Assembly (NCBI RefSeq): GCF_014646075.1
Contig: NZ_BMMT01000003.1
Span: forward strand, 1-64,000
DNA length: 64,000 nucleotides
Direction: 5' to 3'
Origin: Saccharopolyspora thermophila
GTDB taxonomy: Bacteria; Actinomycetota; Actinomycetes; Mycobacteriales; Pseudonocardiaceae
Both the position numbers and the translations under genes were made by a program. A model generated the notes under the pieces. It was not told where the DNA came from and did not search any database. It saw only the letters and a list, made by a program, of their open reading frames with translations. Below are positions 1 through 11,368 of this stretch, piece by piece (position 1 is the stretch's first letter; every line of letters begins with the position of its first letter).

Positions 1-121
1 GAAAACCATCAAGTCACCGGTTTTCAACGCACGCAAGCGATATTAACTTCATCAAAGTGCTGTCATTTTTCGGGCTCGCCCACTCTACCACTCACCCGTG
101 GGAGCTTGGTTCGCGACCCCG

Positions 122-166
122 CCGTCAGCCCCGGCCCGGATTTCCCGGCCCGCGTCGCGCTGACGG
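122..166 (-). terminator. Possible terminator hairpin downstream of the HAD gene
   Basis: An 8-bp perfect inverted repeat (CCGTCAGC at 122-129, GCTGACGG at 159-166) encloses a long GC-rich loop. It lies about 50 bases past the stop of the leftward HAD gene. There is no clear T-run, so the terminator role is inferred from position. The remaining bases 1-121 hold no gene I can support; the first 75 are AT-richer than the rest of the window and may belong to a promoter of a gene outside it. Confidence 0.3.
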
Positions 167-212
167 GGAATAATCTACACACCCCCGAAACACCCCCTGA
201 AAGCACCCCCCT

Positions 213-638
213 TCAACGACAAAGCGCCAGGTCAGGGGGCAGTTCGAGGCCGAAGAGAACCGCCAGCTCGGTGACCGTCGAATCGACGTCCCGATGGTGC
301 ACGCCGACCATTCCCGCGTCCACCGCTCCGGCCACATTGTGGTGGAGGTCGTCCACGAAGACGCACTGCCGCGCGTGCAGCCCCAACCGGCGAGCGGCCA
401 GCACGTAGATCTCACGGTCCGGCTTGGCGACCCCCACCGCACCGGAGAGCACGACGGCGTCGAACACGTCCGCGACCGCCGGGTCGGGCAATCTGGCGGC
501 GTTGGACACCACCGCGATGCCGATCCCGCTCCGGCGGACGTGGCGGGCCACCTCGAGCAGCGGTGGCACGCCCGTCGACGCGTGGCCCGGATCGTCCAGC
601 ACTCCGGCGTAGTCGAGCAGCAGTCCCTTGAGCTCCAC
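213..638 (-). CDS. HAD-superfamily hydrolase (haloacid dehalogenase-like)
   Basis: Small 141-residue phosphatase-like protein of unknown substrate. Motif I is DYAGVLDD near residue 9, with the nucleophile Asp but not the second Asp of the classical DxD. This resembles the dehalogenase/YihX-type branch more than typical phosphatases. Motif II is the VVSN Ser region, motif III is the Lys in AKPD, and motif IV is FVDDLHHN with paired acids. It lacks a large cap domain, so it is a minimal HAD. The start is a GTG (VELKG) with only a weak ribosome site. It stands alone, divergent from the Rv3235-like gene. Probably cytoplasmic; the substrate cannot be deduced. Confidence 0.75.
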   Translation of the reverse strand: MELKGLLLDYAGVLDDPGHASTGVPPLLEVARHVRRSGIGIAVVSNAARLPDPAVADVFDAVVLSGAVGVAKPDREIYVLAARRLGLHARQCVFVDDLHHNVAGAVDAGMVGVHHRDVDSTVTELAVLFGLELPPDLALCR

Positions 639-737
639 CGCTGCACGGTCTCACACGATCCGGCGTTTCCGGGGCGGAACGTGACCGGAATCCGGCACCG
701 AGTTCCTCAGTACAGCTGGGAGAAATCCGGAGGTGCC

Positions 738-1094
738 ATGACCGCAGTCCTGTCCGTCGAAACACCCGTCGCCCACCGCCCCGAGGAGTGCAGCGCGGTA
801 GCCATCGCCACCGCGCTCGCCGAGGAGCTCTTCCCCGTTGTGGCCGGCCGCGCCCCGGTACACCGGGTGCGCGACCACGTCACCGCAGCGGTGGCCGGGA
901 AACTGCTGTCCGCACGGGCGTGGACAGCACAGGGCCCGGACTTCCGGCTGCGATCCGTGCACGCGTGTCCGGTCACCGACTACGCGGTGGAAGCCTGCGT
1001 GATCATCGGGACGCAGGACCGGGTCCGGGCCCTTGTGTTGCGGCTGGAGCAGGACTGCGGGCGCTGGATCTGCACCCGGCTGTCCCCGGTCTGA
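738..1094 (+). CDS. Rv3235-like conserved actinobacterial protein
   Basis: 118-residue protein resembling M. tuberculosis Rv3235 and relatives, a family of unknown function that sits beside secA in many mycolata. The C-terminal half is the conserved part: a beta-rich segment with RALVLRLEQD followed by WICTRLSPV at the end. The start was chosen at the ATG at 738, preceded by CGGAGG with 4-base spacing; longer upstream frames have no such site. It ends at 1094, directly abutting the stop of secA on the other strand (1095), so there is no room for an intergenic terminator. No membrane segment or catalytic motif is visible. Location next to secA suggests, but does not show, a link to export. Confidence 0.75.
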   Translation: MTAVLSVETPVAHRPEECSAVAIATALAEELFPVVAGRAPVHRVRDHVTAAVAGKLLSARAWTAQGPDFRLRSVHACPVTDYAVEACVIIGTQDRVRALVLRLEQDCGRWICTRLSPV

Positions 1095-3944
<2,850 letters not shown>

Positions 3945-4066
3945 CCGGTCGACCTCACTAGCTGATCGTGACGCGTCCGTCACGGACGCTTTGTGGCCAT
4001 GGTATTAGAGCTGGTCGGGACGACGCGTCCGCCGGGCCGGTCCGTCCGGGCGACCCCGCACACGAC

Positions 4067-4098
4067 TGTCCCCCGCGAACCACGGTACGCGGGGGACA
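4067..4098 (-). terminator. Strong hairpin terminator after hpf
   Basis: Perfect 11-bp inverted repeat, TGTCCCCCGCG at 4067-4077 and CGCGGGGGACA at 4088-4098, with a 10-base loop. It lies 50 bases beyond the hpf stop and about 120 bases before the secA start. There is no T-run, which is common for actinobacterial terminators. It probably separates hpf from secA transcription. Confidence 0.6.
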
Positions 4099-4148
4099 AC
4101 CGCTGAGGCTGGCTGTGGCGCAGACTCGCCCAGCCGGATTCATTCGTC

Positions 4149-4817
4149 CTACCGGGGCTCGGTCAACCTGATCACTCCGTAGTCGAATCCCTTCCTGCGG
4201 TAGACCACGCTCGGCTTACCTGTGTCGGCGTCGGCGAACAGGTAGAAGTCGTGCCCGACCAGTTCCATCTCGTAGAGGGCCTGGTCCACGGTCATCGGTT
4301 TGGCCGGGTGTTCCTTCTCGCGGACGATGCGGCCGGGCTCGTAGTAGCCGTTGTCCTCGGCCATCCGCTGTTCGGGCACCTCGGCGGCGTGCTCGTCAGC
4401 CGGTGCTTCCAGTAGCGCGGTCCGGGTCTCGCCGACGGCTCCACCCATCGCCACGGGGCGGCTGGCCATTGCTGCGGTCGCTTCCGCGACGGAAGTCGGG
4501 TTGTGCTGGCCGTAGTGCACCTTTCTACGGTCGTGCAGACGCCGGAGGCGGTTCTCCAGCTTGGTCGTGGCGGCATCGAGTGCGGCGTAGAAGTCGCCTG
4601 CGCATGCCTCTGCGCGGACCGGCGAGCCCTTGCCCACGAGGGTGATCTCAACTCGCTGGCAGTTCTTGGCCTGGCGCGGGTTCGGCTCGTGGAACAGCTC
4701 CACGTCGGCCCGGATGGCCTTCCTGTTGTACCGCTCGAGCCGGGTCAGCTTCGTGGTGACGTGGTTCCGGTAGTGTTCGGGAACCTCGACGTTGCGACCC
4801 TTGACGACGATGTCCAT
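4149..4817 (-). CDS. hpf: Ribosome hibernation promoting factor, long form
   Basis: 222-residue long-form HPF/RafS-type protein that binds the 30S decoding region and dimerises 70S ribosomes in stasis. The N-terminal RNA-binding domain (about 1-105) begins MDIVVKGRNVEVPEHYRNHV and contains the basic stretch LENRLRRLHDRRKVHYG. A low-complexity linker follows (about 110-165), then the C-terminal dimerisation domain (about 165-222) with the conserved KPMTVDQALYEMELVGHDFYLF and YRRKGFDYGVIRL. The gene is alone between two hairpin or spacer regions. The same neighbour order, hpf next to secA, is found in mycobacteria. Regulation is probably by stress sigma factors in the family; a possible promoter lies upstream. 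Confidence 0.95.
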   Translation of the reverse strand: MDIVVKGRNVEVPEHYRNHVTTKLTRLERYNRKAIRADVELFHEPNPRQAKNCQRVEITLVGKGSPVRAEACAGDFYAALDAATTKLENRLRRLHDRRKVHYGQHNPTSVAEATAAMASRPVAMGGAVGETRTALLEAPADEHAAEVPEQRMAEDNGYYEPGRIVREKEHPAKPMTVDQALYEMELVGHDFYLFADADTGKPSVVYRRKGFDYGVIRLTEPR

Positions 4818-5159
4818 TCACGACCTCCGTTCCTTGCGTGCTCCGTAGTAGAGGTGTGCACGGGATGCGCCGGGAACGGCGATCAGCTCGGTTCCGGCGC
4901 CAGGGACATGGGTTTCGCTCCTCCCTCCGGGCCGGGGTTGGCTGGATTGAGTGGCACGTTAGCTTGCTTTACCGAGTTGTGACACCCCCCGAGTCGGGCG
5001 AAGTCAAGCAGCCACTGAGAGTGATTGGTGCCACCGAAGGAAGCAGGCGACGTGTGCTGAACACCGCGTTCGCGTTGCCACCACCGATCGGTTTTTCACC
5101 CGTTCGGGCGTACGGGGCGGTCGCTGCGCGAGGTCGGCACGGCACCGGTTCCTGCCTGC
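4818..5159. promoter_or_regulatory. Intergenic region comF-hpf with a possible hpf promoter
   Basis: 342 bases without a convincing gene. On the minus strand GTGTCA (complement of 4980-4985) and TAACGT (complement of 4956-4961) are spaced by 18 bases and could form a weak -35/-10 pair for hpf, giving a leader of about 130 bases. Both boxes deviate from consensus. The short open frames on the plus strand lack ribosome sites and family resemblance. No tRNA or riboswitch fold was recognised. Confidence 0.25.
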
Positions 5160-5915
5160 TCACCCCCCGGGAACGTGTGGTGGCGGACACGAGTTCCCGC
5201 GCCCGTTCGGGGCGTCGGGGTCCACCCGTTCGTCGCAGTCGGCCGTCGCCGTCAGGCTGAGCACCGCCGCGGCGCCCGAACCCACTGCCGCCAGCACCGC
5301 CAGGCTGCTCGCGGCCGTCGCCGCGGTGGTGATGACGTCGTCGACGAGCACGATCTGCGCGCCGCGGGGCGGAAACCGACCGGTCCGGGCGAGCACCCGA
5401 CCAGACAGGTTGGCGACCCGTTCGACGGTGTCGAGCCCGGCCTGGTCGGCCGCGGTGGACGCGGTCACGAGGCAGTCCGCCACCGCGGTCGGCCAACCCG
5501 ACGCCGTGAGCGCGGCCGCCGCGCGGTGCGCGATGCGGGTCATGTGCGCGCCGCCGCGGCGCCGGGCGGCGATCGCGCGGGACGGCGCGGGCACCAGCCA
5601 CCACGAGCGGTCGAACCCGTGCAGGGCGGTGATCACGCGCAGCCCGGTCACCAGGTGCTCGGCGAGCGGGGCGGCGAGGTGCCGCTGGCCGGCTTCCTTG
5701 TAGGCCAGCACGGCGCGACGCGCGGCACCGCGGTACCGGCCCAGCGCGTAGACCGGCGGTTGCGGTCCCAGCAGTGGCCGTGCCACCCGGTGCAGGCCGC
5801 CCAGTTCGCGCGCGCAGTCCGCGCACCAGGCCGTGCCCGCGCGACGACAGCCCGCGCAGTGCAGCGGGAGCAGCAGGTCGACGAGTCCAGAGAGCCCTTC
5901 GGCAAGCCAGTGCAT
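5160..5915 (-). CDS. comF: ComF/GntX-family phosphoribosyltransferase-like protein
   Basis: 251-residue protein of the ComF family (Rv3242c-like). The N-terminus has a four-cysteine zinc knuckle, CAGCRRAGTAWCADC (about residues 20-34), followed by a type I phosphoribosyltransferase fold. The PRPP-binding loop is IVLVDDVITTAATAASS near residue 205, with the paired Asp-Asp. In competent bacteria ComF helps DNA uptake; in actinobacteria the role is unknown. The start at the ATG at 5915 (MHWLAEG) fits family length, although the ribosome site is poor; it lies 86 bases beyond the lpqB stop, in the same direction, so it may be co-transcribed with mtrA-mtrB-lpqB. Confidence 0.85.
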   Translation of the reverse strand: MHWLAEGLSGLVDLLLPLHCAGCRRAGTAWCADCARELGGLHRVARPLLGPQPPVYALGRYRGAARRAVLAYKEAGQRHLAAPLAEHLVTGLRVITALHGFDRSWWLVPAPSRAIAARRRGGAHMTRIAHRAAAALTASGWPTAVADCLVTASTAADQAGLDTVERVANLSGRVLARTGRFPPRGAQIVLVDDVITTAATAASSLAVLAAVGSGAAAVLSLTATADCDERVDPDAPNGRGNSCPPPHVPGG

Positions 5916-6001
5916 CGGTCCAGCATGGCCGGATTCACGTTGCGACTCACCGGAGCGTGTCGGGCCATCGTCCTCCTCGTCGGCGCGCGCCGCCGAACTC
6001 C

Positions 6002-7723
6002 CTAGCCAGGGAAGAACGGGAGGGAGTTGCCGCCGATGGGCACCTGGAGCAGGGCCCAGACGTCGTCGGTGTCGCGGGACTCCCACAGCCCGCTGTGGTC
6101 GGCGACGACCACCCGGCCGCCCGGGGCGACCGTGACGGCCCGCAGCGGCTGGCCGAGGTTCGCCGCCGTGTACTGCTTCCACCGGTAACCGTCGACGGAC
6201 AGCTCGTAGACCGGTGTGGCGTTGCTGTCGGTGATGGCCACCAGCGTGTCGTTGCGCAACCACTCGACACCGGTGATCCGCACGTCGTGTGGGCTGGGCA
6301 GGATGGTCGGATGCCGCACCGCGACCCGGCCGTCCTGGTCGGACACCGCGGCCACCACCACCTGGCCGCCGACGACGGCCGCGATCCGGGTGCCGTCCCG
6401 TGACAGCCGCAGGTCGGTGACGGGGCTGCCCGCGGTCAGCTCCCGGGCGTCGACCCGTTGGGCCGACCAGCTGTTGCCGCTGACCAGTGCCCGGTACACC
6501 TCGCGGCCGTCCACCGCGGTCCACACCTCGTCCCGGCCGCGCCAGGTCGGTTTGGTCATGTCGACGCCCACCACGGGCAGTTCCGCCAGCTGCCCACCGT
6601 AGCGGCCGACGCGCAGCACCACGCCGCCGGGGCGGCGGGTGACGGCCGCGATCTGGCTGCCGTCGGGCGACTGCCCGGCGCGGACCACGTCGTACTCACC
6701 GGACCCGGCCGGACCGGGGACCGGCAGCGCGTTGCGGTCGAGGCTCACCAGGCGCTCGTCGACGACGGCGAGCCCCGGCAGGTCGGCGCGGGGCGCGTTG
6801 TCGGTCTCGTAGCTTGCCAGGTCGGTGGGCCGCAGGTCCTGCGCCTCCGGCAGCAGCGGCATGCCCTCCTCCTTGAGCCGCACCCGGGCGGTGCTGACGC
6901 TCTGCAGGGAGAACACCACCTGGGCGGCGATCAGGCGGCGGGTCTCGCGGGAGACGTCGCCGAGCTCGGTGAGGTTGACCTCCAGCGCGCCGTCACCGGC
7001 GGCCTCGCTGGTGTTGGTCTTGGGGTGCACGCCGGCAGGGATGGCGGTGCGCATCGCCGAGCCCGAACCTTCCGAGGGACCGGCGGTGAGCAGGTCGATG
7101 ACCCGCCTGGGCAGGGTGCTCGCCGGTTGCGCCACCACGTAGCGCAGGTCGGGGACCACGCCGGTGGCGTCATGGTCCAGGAAGTAGATCGGGACCGCGC
7201 GGTACACGCGGTCGAAGGAGCCGCGGCTGACGACCAGTTCCGGCGGCGGGGTGGCGATACGCCACGCCCCGTCGGCCTGCCGCTCCACCCGCACCTGCGC
7301 CTGGTACTCGCCGCTCTCCGGCACGAAGGACGCGTCCGGCAGCAGCCGGCCCACCTTGTCGGCCTGCAGCGTCACCACCTGCACGCCGTCCGGCAGCGCC
7401 ACCTGCTGCGGGGCGGGGATGGTGTCGACGTTGTCGACGATGAGCATGCTCGGCGCCGGGGACCAGTCGCGGCCCACCGCCGGGGCCAGGTGCAGCCGCG
7501 CCGACTCGTGGTTGTTCTCGGGCGCGGCCGCCGAGTCGACGAAGCTGCGCACCAGGGCGAGCGGGTCGGTGCCGACGGGCGGCGGGCTGATCGGGGTGCT
7601 CGGGTTGATCTCTCCGACGTTCTTGACGGCCTTGGGGACCGAGCTCTCGGGGATCGACGCGCAGGCCGACACCACCAGCAGCGCAACCACCAGGGACGCC
7701 ACGAGCCGGGCGGGTCTGATCAC
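6002..7723 (-). CDS. lpqB: LpqB lipoprotein, accessory of the MtrAB system
   Basis: 573-residue lipoprotein anchored outside the membrane; in mycobacteria LpqB binds the extracellular part of MtrB and modulates its signalling. A signal peptide (VIRPARLVASLVVALLVV) leads to the lipobox VSAC, acylated at Cys about 20. A GerMN domain (about 60-310) precedes a C-terminal beta-propeller-like region with repeated GSQIAAVTRRPGG and GTRIAAVVGGQ blades. The start is a GTG at 7723 whose last three bases form part of the mtrB TGA (GTGA overlap), showing translational coupling. Length is close to the M. tuberculosis protein (583 residues). Confidence 0.95.
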   Translation of the reverse strand: MIRPARLVASLVVALLVVSACASIPESSVPKAVKNVGEINPSTPISPPPVGTDPLALVRSFVDSAAAPENNHESARLHLAPAVGRDWSPAPSMLIVDNVDTIPAPQQVALPDGVQVVTLQADKVGRLLPDASFVPESGEYQAQVRVERQADGAWRIATPPPELVVSRGSFDRVYRAVPIYFLDHDATGVVPDLRYVVAQPASTLPRRVIDLLTAGPSEGSGSAMRTAIPAGVHPKTNTSEAAGDGALEVNLTELGDVSRETRRLIAAQVVFSLQSVSTARVRLKEEGMPLLPEAQDLRPTDLASYETDNAPRADLPGLAVVDERLVSLDRNALPVPGPAGSGEYDVVRAGQSPDGSQIAAVTRRPGGVVLRVGRYGGQLAELPVVGVDMTKPTWRGRDEVWTAVDGREVYRALVSGNSWSAQRVDARELTAGSPVTDLRLSRDGTRIAAVVGGQVVVAAVSDQDGRVAVRHPTILPSPHDVRITGVEWLRNDTLVAITDSNATPVYELSVDGYRWKQYTAANLGQPLRAVTVAPGGRVVVADHSGLWESRDTDDVWALLQVPIGGNSLPFFPG

Positions 7724-9468
7724 GCGTCCTCCCAGGTCTGCTCGGACAGCCGGGCCGGTCCGCGGTCGCGGATCTCCGGTTCGGCCGGCTCGCCTTCCTG
7801 CGGCGGGTCGACGGGGGCGGCCAGCAGCGCTTCCGGCGCGGCGATGCGGCGGGTGCTCGCCAGCGGCAGCGGGCTGGTGTCGAATTCCCCACCGGGGTGC
7901 CGGGGCAGGGTGAGCCGGAAGCACGCGCCCTCCCCGGGTTCGCCCCAGGCGTCCAGGGTGCCGCCGTGCAGCCGGGCGTCCTCCAGGCTGATCGACAGGC
8001 CCAGCCCGGTGCCGCCGGTGCGCCGGTTTCGGGACGGGTCGGCGCGCCAGAAGCGGGTGAACACCAGCTCCGCCTCGCCGGCGCGCAGGCCGACGCCGTA
8101 GTCGCGGACGGTGACCGCGACGGCCTTGTCGTTGCCGCCGAACCGGATCTCCACCGGCCCGCCTTCGGCGTGGTCGATCGCGTTGGCCACCAGGTTGCGC
8201 ATGATCCGCTCGACGCGGCGCGCGTCGGCGACGATGTTCAGGTCGGTCTCCGCGCCGGGCAGGAGGGTCCGCAGTTCCACGCCGCTGCTGTCGGCGATGG
8301 CGCGCAGCGACTCGATGGTGCGCGCCACGATCTCGGTGAGGTCCAGCGGTTCGGCGGCCAGGTCGGCGACGCCGGCGTCAAGGCGGGAGATCTCCAGCAG
8401 GTCGGCCAGCAGCAGTTCGAAGCGGTCCAGTTCGTCGACCAGCAGTTCGGTGGAGCGGGACAGGCCGGGCGGGAACTGCTCGCGGGAGGCGTGCAGCACG
8501 TCGGCGGCCATCCGCACGGTGGTCAGCGGGGTGCGCAGTTCGTGCGAGACGTCCGAGGTGAACCGGCGCTGCAGCTGCCCGAACTCCTCCAGCTGCGTGA
8601 TCTGCTGCTTGAGGCTGTCGGCCATCTCGTTGAACGACTCGGCCAGGCGGGCCACGTCGTCCTCGCCGATGACGCGCATCCGCTTGTCCAGGTCGCCCTG
8701 GGCGAGCTGTTCGGCGATCTGCGCGGCCTGCCGCACCGGCCGGACGACCTGCCTGGTGACCAGGTTCGTGATGGCGCCCAGCAGCACCAGCAGGACGGCG
8801 CCGCCGAGCAGCAGGGTCTGCTGGACGACGGCGAGGGTGCGCTGTTCGGCGGTCAGCGGGAACAGCAGGTAGACCTGCAGCGGCCGGGTCGCGGTGCTCA
8901 CGGGGGTGCCGACGGCGAGCATGGTGACGCGGCCGTTCTCGTTCTGCACCGTGGTGATCTTGGTGGTGAGCAGGCCGCGTTCCACGGACTGCCGCAGGTC
9001 CTGCGGCACCTCCTCGATGGGGCCCGCCGCCGGTTGCAGCCGCCTGTCACCCGGGGCGTGACCATCGACCAGCACCGGTTCGAAGGCCCCGGCCACCGTT
9101 TCGGTGGTGGACTGGCCGGAGGAGGTGGTGGTGAGCCGGTTCAGCGCGGCCTGCAGCTGTTCGGAGACGTTGTCGGCGTTGGGGTCGACCGCGGTCAGCT
9201 CGCGCTCCAGGATCGGTTGGCTGTACTCGACCTGCGCGATCGCCGCGTTCTCCTTGGCGGCCAGCAGCTGGTCGGTGATCTGCCACTGCAGCACCATGCC
9301 CAGCGCGCACACCACGGCCGTCGACAGCGCGAGCGTGCTGACCACGACCCGCAGCTGCATCGAGCGCCGCCACAGCGTTTCGAAGCGGCGCCACCGGCTG
9401 CGCAGCTCCTCACGGACACGAGCGACCAGCAGCCGCACCGCGCGGCCGCGACGTGTCCACATGCTCAC
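7720..9468 (-). CDS. mtrB: Sensor histidine kinase MtrB
   Basis: Membrane kinase that phosphorylates MtrA and links cell division and wall metabolism. Two membrane segments (about residues 40-60 and 215-240) flank an extracellular sensor loop; then come HAMP (DLDKRMRVIGEDDVARLAESF), HisKA with SHELRTPLTTVR (phospho-accepting His309) and HATPase_c with N box NLVANAIDHAEGG and DYGVGL. The C-terminal 40 residues are a Pro/Glu-rich tail. The start was set at the GTG at 9468, eight bases after GGGGGA; an ATG two codons later is the alternative. It lies 153 bases from mtrA and overlaps lpqB by 4 bases, forming the operon mtrA-mtrB-lpqB. Confidence 0.96.
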   Translation of the reverse strand: MSMWTRRGRAVRLLVARVREELRSRWRRFETLWRRSMQLRVVVSTLALSTAVVCALGMVLQWQITDQLLAAKENAAIAQVEYSQPILERELTAVDPNADNVSEQLQAALNRLTTTSSGQSTTETVAGAFEPVLVDGHAPGDRRLQPAAGPIEEVPQDLRQSVERGLLTTKITTVQNENGRVTMLAVGTPVSTATRPLQVYLLFPLTAEQRTLAVVQQTLLLGGAVLLVLLGAITNLVTRQVVRPVRQAAQIAEQLAQGDLDKRMRVIGEDDVARLAESFNEMADSLKQQITQLEEFGQLQRRFTSDVSHELRTPLTTVRMAADVLHASREQFPPGLSRSTELLVDELDRFELLLADLLEISRLDAGVADLAAEPLDLTEIVARTIESLRAIADSSGVELRTLLPGAETDLNIVADARRVERIMRNLVANAIDHAEGGPVEIRFGGNDKAVAVTVRDYGVGLRAGEAELVFTRFWRADPSRNRRTGGTGLGLSISLEDARLHGGTLDAWGEPGEGACFRLTLPRHPGGEFDTSPLPLASTRRIAAPEALLAAPVDPPQEGEPAEPEIRDRGPARLSEQTWEDA

Positions 9469-9621
9469 GGCAACCGTCCCCCGGGGCCCCTCCACAACCA
9501 CGACCCGACCAGCAACTGTGTCAGAAGCGCGGATCCGGGCACGCACCGGTCCGCGCGCTCACCGGCCGGGGCTCATCGGGGGACGGCCCGCGGCCCACCG
9601 GCCGCACGGGTCGGTTCCGGA

Positions 9622-10308
9622 TCACGGCGGGCCCGCCTTGTAGCCGACGCCGCGGACGGTGAGCACCACCTCGGGGCGCTCCGGGTCGCGCTCGACCTTG
9701 GAGCGCAGCCGCTGCACGTGGACGTTGACCAGCCGGGTGTCGGCGGCATGCCGGTAGCCCCACACCTGCTCGAGCAGGACTTCGCGGGTGAACACCTGGC
9801 GCGGCTTGCGGGCCAGCGCCACCAGCAGGTCGAACTCCAGCGGGGTGAGCGCGATCGGCTGGCCGTCGCGGGTGACCTCGTGGCCGGGCACGTCGATGGT
9901 CACGTCGCCGATGGTGAGCACCTCGGCGGGTTCGGCGTCGGTGCGGCGCAGCCGGGCGCGCAGCCGGGCCACCAGCTCCTTCGGCTTGAACGGCTTGACC
10001 ACGTAGTCGTCGGCGCCGGACTCCAGGCCGAGCACCACGTCCACGGTGTCGCTCTTGGCGGTCAGCATCACGATCGGCACGACGGACTCGGTGCGGATCG
10101 CCTTGCAGACGTCGATGCCGTTCATCCCGGGCAGCATCAGGTCGAGCAGGACGAGGTCGGGTTTGAGTTCCCGCAGGGCAGGCAGCGCCTTGGTGCCGTC
10201 GCTGACGACAGCGGTCTCGAATCCCTCTCCTCTGAGCACGATGGTCAGCATCTCGGCCAGGGCCGGGTCATCGTCCACCACGAGCACGCGTGCCTTCATG
10301 ACCACCAT
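9622..10308 (-). CDS. mtrA: Response regulator MtrA
   Basis: OmpR-type regulator essential in mycobacteria, controlling genes for division and peptidoglycan remodelling. The receiver domain (1-120) has acidic residues VVDDD, phospho-acceptor Asp56 in LVLLDLMLPG, Thr in MLTAK and Lys in VKPFKPKEL. The winged-helix DNA-binding domain (about 130-228) ends with VVLTVRGVGYKAGPP, almost identical to the M. tuberculosis protein. I chose the ATG at 10308 (MVVMKARV), giving 228 residues with Asp56 in the same position as in M. tuberculosis; an ATG three codons later is possible. First gene of the mtrA-mtrB-lpqB operon. In M. tuberculosis sahH lies two genes upstream, but it is absent here. Confidence 0.97.
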   Translation of the reverse strand: MVVMKARVLVVDDDPALAEMLTIVLRGEGFETAVVSDGTKALPALRELKPDLVLLDLMLPGMNGIDVCKAIRTESVVPIVMLTAKSDTVDVVLGLESGADDYVVKPFKPKELVARLRARLRRTDAEPAEVLTIGDVTIDVPGHEVTRDGQPIALTPLEFDLLVALARKPRQVFTREVLLEQVWGYRHAADTRLVNVHVQRLRSKVERDPERPEVVLTVRGVGYKAGPP

Positions 10309-10500
10309 GGTTGCACTTGTCACTCCGCTGCCGTGCATCCACCCGCTGATCGTCGCCGCAGGTCGCGCCGCAAAGACCGGTTCGGCACACCCGGTACCGC
10401 CGAATGGAGCAGCGATGTGCATTCCTGCTCGCGCCGAACCGCGGCAGCGGACACATCGGACTGTTTCGGCGCGTGTCCGCGCGGTCGCAGTCGGGAACGG

Positions 10501-11145
10501 CTAGCGCAGTACGTGGTCGTCCACGAGCGCCGCGAAGTCGACCTGGCCGACACCGTCCACCACGATCCACGGCGACCACCAGCCCAGGTCGGCCAGCTGC
10601 GCGTACACCTCGGCGCAGCGCTGCTGCAGCGGGACGTCCGACTCGAAGTTGTCGCGCTGCCGGTCCACTTCGGTCCGTTCCCGGTGCGCGGCGCGACTGG
10701 CCGCCACCTCGGTCGGCACCCGCAGCAGGATCTGCAGGTCCGGCCGCGGCAGCGCGAAGCGCGTCACCTCCAGGTCGTGGATCCAGGTGACGAAGTCGCC
10801 GCGGGCGTCCTGGTGGAGCCGGGCGGCGCCGTAGGCGGCGTTGGAGGCGACGTAGCGGTCGAGGAGCACCACGTCGTGCCCGGCCAGGTCGGCGCGCAGC
10901 GTGTCCGCCGCGCCGCGGCGGTCGAGCGCGTAGAGCACGGCCATGCCGTGCACCGAGGCGCCGAGGTCGCCGTGCCGACCGCGCAGCGCCTCGGCGACGA
11001 GTTCGGCGTGGATGTCCTCGGCGTAGCGCGGGAAGGCCGCGCGGGCCACGGAGCAGCCGCGGGTGGCGAGCTCGGCGGCGAGCCCGTCGGCGAGCGTCCG
11101 CTTGCCGGCGCCGTCCAGTCCTTCGATGACGATGAGCCGTCCCAC
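10501..11145 (-). CDS. tmk: Thymidylate kinase
   Basis: Phosphorylates dTMP to dTDP. The P-loop is EGLDGAGKRTLA at the N-terminus, with the Arg after Lys that is also found in mycobacterial TMPK. The DR motif is LLDRYVASNAAYGAARLH and the region LPRPDLQILLRV binds nucleotide. The 214-residue length equals that of M. tuberculosis Tmk. The start is a GTG at 11145 (VGRLIVIEGLDG); upstream in-frame codons lack family similarity. It is 192 bases upstream of mtrA, in the same order as Rv3247c-Rv3246c, though likely with separate promoters. Confidence 0.94.
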   Translation of the reverse strand: MGRLIVIEGLDGAGKRTLADGLAAELATRGCSVARAAFPRYAEDIHAELVAEALRGRHGDLGASVHGMAVLYALDRRGAADTLRADLAGHDVVLLDRYVASNAAYGAARLHQDARGDFVTWIHDLEVTRFALPRPDLQILLRVPTEVAASRAAHRERTEVDRQRDNFESDVPLQQRCAEVYAQLADLGWWSPWIVVDGVGQVDFAALVDDHVLR

Positions 11146-11310
11146 GCCGACGACGTTAGCCGAGCAGCTCCGGGGGCCGGCTGAGGAGGCTCCCCACTCG
11201 GCTTCCGGGGCATTCGAGCCCGACTGCCCGCCAACGTTTCGCACCGAACCCATGACGCGGCGTAGCGCGGGCGATCACAATCGGACCGGTAGCGCTCGCC
11301 AGATGTCGAT

Positions 11311-11336
11311 CGCCGGTGGAGAATCGACCACCGGCG
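11311..11336. promoter_or_regulatory. Perfect inverted repeat in the divergent tmk / membrane-protein region
   Basis: CGCCGGTGG (11311-11319) and CCACCGGCG (11328-11336) form a perfect 9-bp inverted repeat with an 8-base spacer. It lies 32 bases before the GTG of the large membrane protein at 11369 and within the 223-base divergent spacer with tmk (11146-11368). It could be a protein-binding operator or a leader hairpin; nothing identifies the binder. Confidence 0.35.
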
Positions 11337-11368
11337 TCGATGATCAATGACCCACCCAGGAGGCTCCA

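Noticed and set aside
1-121. AT-rich left edge as a possible phage or island border
   Set aside because: Only about 75 bases are AT-richer; no integrase, tRNA or direct repeat accompanies them.
10535-11145. Arg inside the thymidylate kinase P-loop (GAGKRT) looked like a mutation
   Set aside because: The same GAGKRT is found in the M. tuberculosis enzyme, so it is a lineage feature.
7897-11184. 1095-codon open frame on the plus strand opposite mtrB, mtrA and tmk
   Set aside because: The opposite strand carries three certain genes; the frame has no recognisable domain and arises from third-position GC bias.
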